A stretch of 14,072 bases of DNA, from positions 1 to 14,072 of the forward strand of contig JAUWPK010000037.1 in assembly GCA_030611625.1 (NCBI GenBank). Direction: 5' to 3'. The DNA is from Promethearchaeum sp. (GTDB taxonomy: Archaea; Asgardarchaeota; Lokiarchaeia; Sigyniarchaeales; Promethearchaeaceae). Shown piece by piece: positions 7,199 to 13,639 of this stretch. The translations under genes were made by a program, and so were the position numbers. The notes below the pieces were generated by a model. That model saw only the letters and a list, made by a program, of their open reading frames with translations, was not told where the DNA came from and searched no databases. Numbering within the stretch: the first letter of the stretch is position 1; every line of letters begins with the position of its first letter.

Positions 7199-7390
7199 GT
7201 GGGATTATATAATTTAGTTGAGCAATTACTTCCTAATGAATTTTCTATTTATCAATTCATGGCAGTTTTAGATATGGATCGCGGAGATGCAAGAGAAGCA
7301 CGAAATATATTAAAACAATTCTTTCAACGTGGATATATTACTCGAATTTCAAAAAACATGTATTCGAAAACAATTTTTAACAAGAAATAA
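7199..7390 (+). CDS. Small winged helix-turn-helix DNA-binding protein
   Basis: This 63-residue protein starts with GTG. The start is forced: an in-frame TGA sits at 7190-7192, only two codons upstream, and there is no ATG before the helices. The layout is a short helix (residues 3-10), a helix around 16-25 (IYQFMAVLDM), and a longer helical segment around 28-44 containing AREARNILKQFFQRGYI. A basic beta-wing, RISKNMYSK, follows. The RGYI-x-R-x-S-K-N-x-Y pattern is the wing seen in many archaeal small wHTH proteins. There is no effector domain, so it is probably a minimal DNA-binding regulator or a nucleoid-type factor. It is a single gene, followed by a T-rich terminator. Its target is unknown; the inverted repeat upstream is a candidate. 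Confidence 0.75.
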   Translation: MGLYNLVEQLLPNEFSIYQFMAVLDMDRGDAREARNILKQFFQRGYITRISKNMYSKTIFNKK

Positions 7391-7402
7391 ATTATAAATA
7401 AA

Positions 7403-7420
7403 TTTTTTATTTAATTTTTA
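7403..7420 (+). terminator. T-rich terminator after the winged-helix gene
   Basis: A stretch dominated by T (runs of six and five) begins 13 nt after the stop. It is a plausible archaeal terminator and separates this gene from the YkgJ-like gene. Confidence 0.4.
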
Positions 7421-7440
7421 CATTATAAATTAGATTCTTA

Positions 7441-7830
7441 ATGAATATCTGCCTTTCTTGTGGTAAATGTTGTTATAATACTGAAATGGAATTAAGCAAT
7501 CAAGATATTAAAAGGATTGAAGATCAGAATACTTTGGGATTTAAAAGAGAAGATTTTTGCTTTAAAACAGATGGGTTCATTAAAATAAAAAATATTGATA
7601 ACCATTGTATATTTCTGGATCCCGAAACAAACTATTGTAAAATTTACTTAATTAGACCAACAGGTTGCAAATTTTATCCTTTAATTTTCAATCAAGAAAA
7701 AAATAAGTGTGTTATTGATGATGATTGCCCGTATAAAAAATTATTTTTTACACATAAACCAATATTTCAAAAAAATTGTAAAGAATTAAGAAAATGGGTC
7801 AATAATGAATTATTTAACATTTCAGATTAG
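7441..7830 (+). CDS. YkgJ-family cysteine-cluster (putative zinc/iron-chelating) protein
   Basis: The 129-residue product opens with CLSCGKCC (Cys4, Cys7, Cys10, Cys11), the defining CxxCxxCC motif of the YkgJ/UPF0153 family. The partner motif is CKIYLIRPTGCKFYPL (Cys66 to Cys76), matching the family's CxxYxxRPxxCRxFP. Additional cysteines at 40, 56, 90, 96 and 113 could complete one or two metal sites. The family is predicted to bind zinc or an iron-sulphur cluster; its biochemical role is largely unassigned, so I give none. The ATG at 7441 sits just before the CxxCxxCC motif, as usual. The gene stands alone on the + strand, and its last 17 nt overlap the convergent kinase-like gene. Confidence 0.92.
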   Translation: MNICLSCGKCCYNTEMELSNQDIKRIEDQNTLGFKREDFCFKTDGFIKIKNIDNHCIFLDPETNYCKIYLIRPTGCKFYPLIFNQEKNKCVIDDDCPYKKLFFTHKPIFQKNCKELRKWVNNELFNISD

Positions 7831-8680
7831 AATAATATTGTAAAAAAGCATTTTTTATCTCGTTCTTCATTTTTTCCATCTTTGCATTATTTATTTTTAA
7901 TGATCTTCTTTCTGTAATAATTTTTAATGAAATTTCTATCTGTTTAATCCAAAAATTAGCTGTTTCTTCAGTATTTTCATGATTAGGGATAATTTTGGAA
8001 TTTGATCTTTTTTTTAATAATTGATACGAATTTAAAAAATAAATCATCCGGTTTAATTGATATTCAATAGCTGATCCTTCAAAAATACCAGGATAATTAT
8101 CAATGAAAGAAACCATAATATTCGAGATATCTCTGATAGTGTCACCTTCATGAATTTCTTCATAATCAACCAAAAATAAATTTTGTGATTTTGAAAAAAT
8201 AAAATTCCTTAATCTAGCATCACCTAAAACTAATCCTTGCTTATCTAGATTGAATACATAGTGAGCTAATAGTTTTAAGGATTTATCTGACAATTTTTGA
8301 GCCATGAGTAAATCAAAATAATTTTCTCCCGGGATAAATTCATAGATTGCGATTCCAGGACTTGAAAAAATTAAATTGGGTAGGTTTTTATTACCAAAAA
8401 GAGTTTTTAATTTCAAATGTTGATTAATTTCATTGTTCCAACAATCGATATAATTTATAATTTTGTCATTGAACAATTTTATAACAATTTCATTAGAGCT
8501 CCCTGAAAATTTTGAATTTTCAAATGATAAAAGCTCTGTTTTAATTACAAAATGCTTCTTACTATAAAATTTAGTGCACTTATTTTGATTTAATTGAAAA
8601 TCTTTACCATCCAAGTTAATTGTGCTTAAAATTTTATTAATTATTTCTAAACAATTCATCGAAATTTTTTCATGCTTCAT
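7814..8680 (-). CDS. Protein-kinase-fold phosphotransferase (atypical small-molecule or lipopolysaccharide-kinase type)
   Basis: This 288-residue protein has the core of the protein-kinase-like fold in order. A VAIK-type lysine lies in IVIKLF (Lys68), with a possible alpha-C glutamate near residue 84. The hinge reads IAIYEFIPGENYFDLL (about 110-125). The catalytic loop is LVLGDARLRNFIF, with Asp154 as catalytic base and Asn159 as metal ligand. The DFG-equivalent is LVDYE, with Asp172. DTIRDISNIMVSF (180-192) is the following conserved helix. The usual HxD or HGD histidine is replaced by leucine (LGD), as in some aminoglycoside-phosphotransferase, Kdo/WaaP and Bud32-like families. No clear glycine-rich loop is visible. 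The catalytic residues suggest an active enzyme; the substrate is unknown. It is not a standard Bud32, which is shorter and usually linked to Kae1. It is divergent from pyrI and overlaps the YkgJ-like gene tail-to-tail. Confidence 0.75.
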   Translation of the reverse strand: MKHEKISMNCLEIINKILSTINLDGKDFQLNQNKCTKFYSKKHFVIKTELLSFENSKFSGSSNEIVIKLFNDKIINYIDCWNNEINQHLKLKTLFGNKNLPNLIFSSPGIAIYEFIPGENYFDLLMAQKLSDKSLKLLAHYVFNLDKQGLVLGDARLRNFIFSKSQNLFLVDYEEIHEGDTIRDISNIMVSFIDNYPGIFEGSAIEYQLNRMIYFLNSYQLLKKRSNSKIIPNHENTEETANFWIKQIEISLKIITERRSLKINNAKMEKMKNEIKNAFLQYYSNLKC

Positions 8681-8730
8681 AGAAAAACTCAGTAATATTT
8701 AATCAGTAGCGAAATTTATAATATTTAATT

Positions 8731-9234
8731 ATGACCAGCAATTTGATAAGTTCAGATTCTAAAAGGTTATATGTTGAGAAAATCAAAAAAGGGACTGTAA
8801 TTGATCATATTAAAGAGGGTTTTGCAATATCAGTCTTAAAAATATTGGGATTGGAAGGTAGAAATGGTACACTTATTACAATTGGTATAAATGTTAAATC
8901 AAATGTCTCTAGTAGTGGTCATAAGGATATTCTTAAAGTGGAAAATATTTACCTAGACGAAAAACAAATTCATCAAATAGCGCTAATATCTCCTGAATGC
9001 AAAGTGTCATTTATTGAAGATTTTCATGTAAAAGAGAAATTTGTTGTAAAAATTCCTACGACTATTAAGGGAATTATAAATTGTCCAAATGAAAATTGCA
9101 TTACAAATGTAGAAAGAGAACCTGTAAAAACAGAATTCAAAGTTTTATCGGAAAAACCCTTAAAAATTGCATGTAATTATTGTGAACGATTACTATATAA
9201 GGAAGAAATCCTTCGTATGGCAGAAAAAAATTAA
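8731..9234 (+). CDS. pyrI: Aspartate carbamoyltransferase regulatory chain
   Basis: PyrI binds nucleotide effectors (CTP inhibits, ATP activates) and bridges catalytic PyrB trimers in the second step of pyrimidine synthesis. The N-terminal allosteric domain carries the signature VEKIKKGTVIDHI (residues 15-27, Asp25 and His26 in the effector site) and the HKDILKVENIYL block (Lys65, Lys69). The C-terminal zinc domain has CPNENC (Cys118, Cys123) and CNYC (Cys148, Cys151), the four zinc ligands of the family. The length of 167 residues is normal, with about ten extra residues at the N-terminus. The ATG at 8731 is preceded by TATA-like sequence (about 8693-8703 and 8713-8722). In many archaea pyrB and pyrI are adjacent; here no pyrB is in the window, the upstream gene is divergent, and the downstream gene is unrelated. 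Confidence 0.95.
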   Translation: MTSNLISSDSKRLYVEKIKKGTVIDHIKEGFAISVLKILGLEGRNGTLITIGINVKSNVSSSGHKDILKVENIYLDEKQIHQIALISPECKVSFIEDFHVKEKFVVKIPTTIKGIINCPNENCITNVEREPVKTEFKVLSEKPLKIACNYCERLLYKEEILRMAEKN

Positions 9235-9253
9235 TGAATGTGATTTCCATAAA

Positions 9254-9270
9254 TTTTTTTGATATTTTTA
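9254..9270 (+). terminator. T-rich terminator after pyrI
   Basis: Runs of seven T (9254-9260) and five T (9265-9269) start 20 nt after the pyrI stop. They would end a monocistronic pyrI transcript before the LVIVD gene. Confidence 0.4.
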
Positions 9271-9308
9271 CCTAAATTAAGTATCTTGATAAGAGGAATT
9301 TAACAACC

Positions 9309-10658
9309 ATGGCTAAGAAAAAAAAATATATTGTTAGGCATAAAGCTAAAGAAAAAGAAGAAGAGAAGAAAAAAAAATTATCTATGGAAGAAAAATTTTA
9401 TTGGAGTAGAGCAATTACAGGATTATTATCTGGAGTTCTTGGAGCATGGCCAATTCAAATAGTTGGATGGTGGATGTTTTTATACATGATGTGTTTCCAA
9501 TTTATATTCCCCTTTTTCTTAAGTTTTGTAGTTTTTCGCTTACCGTATAAAAAAGGTAAATGGGATTGGAAAAATATTTCAAAAACTGGTATTGGAATTA
9601 ACTTCTTCATTTTTCTATTTGCATCTACAGCAGTTCATACAATTGTTATTTACCCAGAATGGAAGGATCAGCTTCATAATCCAGCAGATACCAATGAAAT
9701 TTTTATAAATGATGAAATTGCATATGTAGCTGATGGGGCTAATGGATTGTTAATTTTAAATATTTCAAATATAAATGACCGAACTTTACTAGGAAAATTT
9801 GAAACTGAGGGAGCTGCAGAAAATATTATAGTAACGAACGATACAATATATTTAACGGTAGAAAATTTTCTTTATCTAATGGATTCATCAGATCTATCAA
9901 ATCCAGTGGAAATAAACCATTATAATGCCACCGGATATATCAATGATATCGCTGTAAAAAATGAAATCGTATATCTTACGAATGATGAACAAGGATTAAC
10001 TATTCTTGATACATCAGATGATGACCTCACTTTAATTGGTGATTTCAATGTAGAAGACTCTGCATTTCAATCTATTATTATTGAAAACGAAGTTGCGTAT
10101 ATTACTACGAGAAGTCATGGGTTTATTATTTTAAATGTTTCACAACCTAATAAGCCACAAATTTTAGGTCAATGCGATTTAATTGGTTCTCTCAATTCTA
10201 TTTATATTAATGGAACAATGGCTTTTATTTCTGCAGAAGATCAGGGAATTCATTTAGTAAATATAACTAATCTTGATGATCCTGGGCGAATTAATACTTA
10301 TAACACTACTGGTAATTCAACCAATGTATTAATTGACGGAAAAATAGTTTATATCTCGGATAATATAGAAGGGATTATAAAATTTGAGTTAAATAATTAT
10401 TCGGATAAACCAACAGATAATACAACTCATAGATTAAATGGAATCGCTAAAAAGATGTTAATTGATGATAATAATTTGTATGTTTCTGAAGGTACTAAAG
10501 GAATTGAGATCATTAATCTATCTGAATTTGGAACTGAAGAAGAAATTCCAGAAGATTCTTCAATATCTTTTGGTTGGGGATGGATAATTTTCTCATTTCT
10601 TTCAATTGGGTTAATAATTATAGGAACCAATAAAAAAATCAAGAGAAAAATTTTCTAA
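9309..10658 (+). CDS. Membrane-anchored seven-repeat LVIVD beta-propeller surface protein
   Basis: This 449-residue protein has a lysine-rich cytoplasmic N-terminus (1-29). A membrane region with three predicted helices (about 35-58, 60-77, 93-114) follows. Seven LVIVD-type repeats of about 40 residues then run from about residue 129 to 415, each of the form I-x-V/I-x-N-x-x-Y/A-V/I ... G-L-x-I-L-N/D-x-S. A closing membrane helix lies at about 422-440 with a basic tail (KKIKRK). By the positive-inside rule, with basic RLPYKKGKWDWKN between helices 2 and 3, the propeller lies outside the cell. Eleven N-x-S/T sequons fall in the propeller and none in the cytoplasmic tails, consistent with archaeal N-glycosylation. 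LVIVD repeats (PF08309) are known in archaeal and bacterial surface proteins of uncertain function, probably binding or adhesion. The N-terminal three-helix module looks like a separate conserved unit fused to the propeller; I do not recognise its family with confidence. Confidence 0.85.
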   Translation: MAKKKKYIVRHKAKEKEEEKKKKLSMEEKFYWSRAITGLLSGVLGAWPIQIVGWWMFLYMMCFQFIFPFFLSFVVFRLPYKKGKWDWKNISKTGIGINFFIFLFASTAVHTIVIYPEWKDQLHNPADTNEIFINDEIAYVADGANGLLILNISNINDRTLLGKFETEGAAENIIVTNDTIYLTVENFLYLMDSSDLSNPVEINHYNATGYINDIAVKNEIVYLTNDEQGLTILDTSDDDLTLIGDFNVEDSAFQSIIIENEVAYITTRSHGFIILNVSQPNKPQILGQCDLIGSLNSIYINGTMAFISAEDQGIHLVNITNLDDPGRINTYNTTGNSTNVLIDGKIVYISDNIEGIIKFELNNYSDKPTDNTTHRLNGIAKKMLIDDNNLYVSEGTKGIEIINLSEFGTEEEIPEDSSISFGWGWIIFSFLSIGLIIIGTNKKIKRKIF

Positions 10659-10672
10659 TTGATCCTATAGAT

Positions 10673-10680
10673 TTTTTATA
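10673..10680 (+). promoter_or_regulatory. Candidate TATA box of the NEMF/RqcH gene
   Basis: TTTTTATA is centred about 27 bp before the ATG at 10704, the classical spacing for leaderless archaeal transcription. The same T-run (10672-10677) starts 13 nt after the previous stop and could also end the LVIVD transcript. Confidence 0.45.
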
Positions 10681-10703
10681 TTCATCTAAATTGGAAGAGC
10701 GAC

Positions 10704-12851
10704 ATGGAAGGAAAAAATCCAAAATTACTAAAAAAAAATATAAGCAACATTGATCTCTATGTTTTATCCTATGAATTTGATAAAATACTAAAAGATGGCT
10801 TTATATCAAATATTTATGAGATACCAACTAAAGATGGAAAGACAATCTTAATAAAATGTAGAACTAAAGATGGTAAAAGAAATATTATTATCGATCCAAA
10901 AACAAGAATAAACTTTACTAATTTTGATTACCCGGTACCACCTTTTCCATCACAATTTATTATGGCACTAAGAAAATATATGAAAGGGAGAAGGATTCAG
11001 AGGATATATCAACATAAATTGGATAGAATAATGATATTTGAATTGAAATCTTCTGATGGTGATCCTTGGAAATTTATAATAGAGCTTTTTGGTGGAGGCA
11101 ATTACATTCTTGTTGATGGTCAAGGGCTCATTTACATGGCTAAGAAATATAAAAAAATGAAAGATAGAGCAGTCCTTGCCAAAAAAGAATATTTATATCC
11201 TCCCTCTAGAGGAATTGATATCTGGGATATTACAGAAGAAATTTTTATCGAATCTCTATCTACTAACAATGAAGAAATAGTTCGTAATATTGCACGTAGA
11301 TTTAATATAGGAGGATATATTTCGGAAGAGATTTGTCATAGAGCAAAAATTGATAAAAAAAGAGAATCTTCTAGTTTGACTGAAGAAGAATTATCTAATT
11401 TATATAATTCAACCAGAAATATAGTTGATAACATTAAGAATAAAGTAATTGCTCCTCGAATTATACTAAACTCAGATAAAAAACCAATTGGTTTTGAACC
11501 TTTTACTCTTGAAATTTATTCGAAATATCCCTTTGTTATGAAAAATAGTTTCAATGAGGCTATTGATGACTATTTTTCTCAATTTGACTCAGAAGACTTA
11601 TTTTCAGGGGAGCTCAAAGTATCAAAAAAAAATATAAGCAAAACTGAAAAAATTCTAAATAAGCAAAAAGAAAAAGTCGAAGAATCTAAAAAATTACGAT
11701 CAAAATCCCTTGAGCATGGCCATCTAATATATCAATACCTAACAGAATTAGATAATTTGATAAATACCATAATGACTCAAAAAAGGATAAATAAAAGAAG
11801 TTGGAATGAAATATCTGAAATTCTAGAAAGAGGTAAAGTAAAAAAAATCGCTGAATGTCAAATATTTGATAAAATTTTTGCAAAAGAAGTAAAACTTCAA
11901 ATAAATTTAGAAGGAGAAAAATTTAAAATAGATTTAAAGAAAACTGCAATTGAAAATGCTCAAATTATTTATTCAAAAGCAAAAAAGGCAAAAAAAAAGA
12001 TAATCGGAGCCAAAAATGCTGCAAAAGTTACTGAGGAGAAAATATTAGAACAAAAGGAAAAACATCTTCAGGTAGAAATGAGAAAAGCAATTCTTCTAAA
12101 AAAACCTAAAGAGAAATGGTATGAAAAATTTCGGTGGTTCATTTCAAGTGATAATTTTTTAATCGTTGGTGGTAGAGACGCTTCATCTAATGAAAGCATA
12201 GTAAAAAAACATATGAATAATAATGATCTTTTTTTCCATACTGATGTTAGAGGAGCTTCAGTTTGTATAATAAAAAATGAAATGAATGAAAAGATTCCCG
12301 AAACAACGATTAATGAAACTGCAATATTTGCTTCTTGTTATTCTTCAGCATGGAAATTAGGATGGGGAAACGCAGATATATACTATGTTTTCCCAGAGCA
12401 AGTATCTAAATCGCCAAAGTCAGGAGAATTTTTGAAAAAAGGTTCATTTGTTATTTCGGGAAAAAAAAAATTTCTAACCAAACCATATTTAGAAATATCA
12501 ATTGGGGTTAAACTTATTCCTGTAAATCTGAATGAAGATGGGATAAAAATTAAAGATATTAACGAGGAAGAAATTGAAACACCTAAGAAATCAAAAGAAG
12601 AAGATGAGGACATTCAATATTTCCCTAAAGTATTCTCTTCTCCATTACAAACAATGAAAAATCAATCATCAAACTATGTAAGATTAAAACCAACAAAACA
12701 AAAAAGTAAAACTAGTGCATTAGCAAAAAAGATTATAGAGATTTTTATTAATAAGGCTAATGATCAAGATAAACGATGGATAAGGTTGATTTCAGTAAAT
12801 GATATCATTCGTTTGATTCCCTCTGGTAGCGGGGAAATTATTCGAAAGTAA
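10704..12851 (+). CDS. rqcH: NEMF/Rqc2/RqcH-family ribosome quality control protein
   Basis: RqcH (Rqc2/NEMF in eukaryotes) binds large ribosomal subunits carrying stalled peptidyl-tRNA and, in characterised members, adds C-terminal tails that mark the chain for degradation. The 715 residues show the NFACT order. NFACT-N has NIDLYVLSYEF (Asp17) and the functional Asp-Arg pair in KLDRIM (Asp107, Arg108). A helix-hairpin-like part lies near 203-217. Long charged coiled coils lie at about 310-370 and 420-470. NFACT-R lies at about 477-590 with SSDNFLIVGGRDASSNE and FFHTDVRGASV. An acidic linker (610-625) leads to the archaeal C-terminal segment ending in RLIPSGSGEI. Asp17 and the Asp-Arg pair, which matter for tailing in studied homologues, are retained, so an active protein is likely. 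It is monocistronic, followed by a ribbon-helix-helix gene. Confidence 0.93.
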   Translation: MEGKNPKLLKKNISNIDLYVLSYEFDKILKDGFISNIYEIPTKDGKTILIKCRTKDGKRNIIIDPKTRINFTNFDYPVPPFPSQFIMALRKYMKGRRIQRIYQHKLDRIMIFELKSSDGDPWKFIIELFGGGNYILVDGQGLIYMAKKYKKMKDRAVLAKKEYLYPPSRGIDIWDITEEIFIESLSTNNEEIVRNIARRFNIGGYISEEICHRAKIDKKRESSSLTEEELSNLYNSTRNIVDNIKNKVIAPRIILNSDKKPIGFEPFTLEIYSKYPFVMKNSFNEAIDDYFSQFDSEDLFSGELKVSKKNISKTEKILNKQKEKVEESKKLRSKSLEHGHLIYQYLTELDNLINTIMTQKRINKRSWNEISEILERGKVKKIAECQIFDKIFAKEVKLQINLEGEKFKIDLKKTAIENAQIIYSKAKKAKKKIIGAKNAAKVTEEKILEQKEKHLQVEMRKAILLKKPKEKWYEKFRWFISSDNFLIVGGRDASSNESIVKKHMNNNDLFFHTDVRGASVCIIKNEMNEKIPETTINETAIFASCYSSAWKLGWGNADIYYVFPEQVSKSPKSGEFLKKGSFVISGKKKFLTKPYLEISIGVKLIPVNLNEDGIKIKDINEEEIETPKKSKEEDEDIQYFPKVFSSPLQTMKNQSSNYVRLKPTKQKSKTSALAKKIIEIFINKANDQDKRWIRLISVNDIIRLIPSGSGEIIRK

Positions 12852-12864
12852 TTATTTTCATCAT

Positions 12865-12880
12865 TAATATCGTGATATTA
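12865..12880. repeat. Perfect 7-bp dyad abutting the TATA box of the RHH gene (putative operator)
   Basis: TAATATC (12865-12871) and GATATTA (12874-12880) are perfect inverted copies around a 2-bp spacer. The right arm runs into the candidate TATA box (12878-12886). A short, tight dyad at the promoter of a ribbon-helix-helix gene is the usual layout of an autoregulatory operator, because RHH dimers bind short palindromes. Confidence 0.5.
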
Positions 12881-12886
12881 TAAAAG
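12878..12886 (+). promoter_or_regulatory. Candidate TATA box of the RHH gene
   Basis: TTATAAAAG is one of the best TATA matches in the window. Transcription would start near 12907, giving a leader of about 40 nt before the ATG at 12949. This argues against the in-frame GTG at 12886, which would lie inside the promoter. Confidence 0.45.
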
Positions 12887-12948
12887 TGCTATTTGAATAT
12901 TGGATTCATATAGATAACAAACCTTCACAATATTTATTCAGAAGAATA

Positions 12949-13101
12949 ATGAAATTAATTACTCTTAATTTACCAGAAGCTTATATTGACGGTTTAGAAA
13001 AATTAGTTCAAGATGATATTTATCCAAATCGCTCTGAAGCTATTCGATTAGCTGTCCGTGATTTAATACGAAAAGAAAATGCCTATAATCCAATTCCCTA
13101 A
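12949..13101 (+). CDS. Small ribbon-helix-helix (CopG/MetJ-Arc type) transcription regulator
   Basis: From the ATG at 12949 the protein has 50 residues. A DNA-binding beta strand (KLITLNLP) is followed by helix A (EAYIDGLEKLVQ), a turn with YPNRSEAIR, and helix B (AIRLAVRDLIRKE). The N-R-S-E-A-I-R motif at the start of helix B is the hallmark of RHH regulators such as CopG and NikR. A longer reading from the GTG at 12886 adds 21 residues without family resemblance and would start inside the TATA box, so I reject it. There is no metal or ligand domain, so it should act as a simple dimeric repressor or activator. No toxin gene is adjacent on the same strand, so there is no support for an antitoxin role. 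Two stop codons (TAA TAA) end the gene. Confidence 0.88.
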   Translation: MKLITLNLPEAYIDGLEKLVQDDIYPNRSEAIRLAVRDLIRKENAYNPIP

Positions 13102-13129
13102 TAACTTAAATAAATCAATTAAAATTAAT

Positions 13130-13141
13130 AAAAAAAAAAAA
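13130..13141 (-). terminator. Oligo-T terminator of the right-edge minus-strand operon
   Basis: Twelve consecutive T on the minus strand begin 11 nt after the stop of the four-helix membrane protein. This is the longest homopolymer run I noticed in the window and a strong archaeal terminator candidate between convergent genes. Confidence 0.55.
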
Positions 13142-13152
13142 TGGAAATTGTA

Positions 13153-13638
13153 TCAAAAATCAATTTTTTCAATCTTACCCTGAAGAAAATAAAAATATAT
13201 AATACATATTGTAATTCCAATTGTTGTTATGAAAAAGATTGTAAAGTTTGTGCTAACTTGTAGCAAAGAAATAATAAGAATAACAAACATTTCCTTCCAA
13301 GTCATAATATAACCCCTAAATTCTTGAAAGTTCCCAATTGAGATAAAAATAAAGAAGAAAAACAAGATAACTGAAAAGGATTTAAATATTATATCGAGAA
13401 TATAGATAAATGATGGTGCCCCTTCTCCATCAATAACGATTTGTGCTTCAACTATTTTTTGAACCCATCCTGAGATTAAGCTACCATTAAATATAAATGA
13501 TATTGCCAAGAATAGAGCAGCTAATCCATAAGTAATAAGAGTGGAAGAAAACATAGTGCTTTTTACTTTAGTTTTACGAATTTCTAATTTTTTTAATTTC
13601 TCTTCTCTAATTTTTTTTTCTTTTTTTATTTTAGGCAA
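13153..13638 (-). CDS. Hypothetical four-helix membrane protein with TTG start
   Basis: This 161-residue protein has a highly basic N-terminal helix (KIKKEKKIREEKLKKLEIRKTK, cytoplasmic by charge). Four hydrophobic helices follow at about 31-50, 77-100, 115-128 and 131-152, with a short lysine-containing tail. I recognise no family. The start is TTG: a GGAGG Shine-Dalgarno lies 9 nt before it, and no ATG in this frame precedes the first helix. It begins 1 nt after the stop of the upstream gene, so the two are surely co-transcribed. The partner is a single-pass surface protein, so the pair may act together at the membrane; the sequence gives no more than that. A 12-T terminator follows. Confidence 0.75.
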   Translation of the reverse strand: MPKIKKEKKIREEKLKKLEIRKTKVKSTMFSSTLITYGLAALFLAISFIFNGSLISGWVQKIVEAQIVIDGEGAPSFIYILDIIFKSFSVILFFFFIFISIGNFQEFRGYIMTWKEMFVILIISLLQVSTNFTIFFITTIGITICIIYFYFLQGKIEKIDF

Positions 13639-13639
13639 A

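Noticed and set aside
7189..7212. Seven-codon ATG frame overlapping the GTG start of the winged-helix gene, possible upstream ORF
   Set aside because: It is very short and lacks a ribosome site; a chance ATG in AT-rich sequence explains it.
7395..7412. AT-only stem AAATAAA/TTTATTT after the winged-helix gene as a hairpin terminator
   Set aside because: An A-U stem this short is unstable; the T-rich tract alone is the better termination signal.
12886..12948. N-terminal extension of the RHH protein from a GTG
   Set aside because: The GTG is part of the candidate TATA box, and the extra 21 residues show no RHH-family similarity.
12949..13638. RHH gene as the antitoxin of a toxin-antitoxin pair
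   Set aside because: No small co-directional partner gene is present; the next gene is convergent and encodes a membrane protein.
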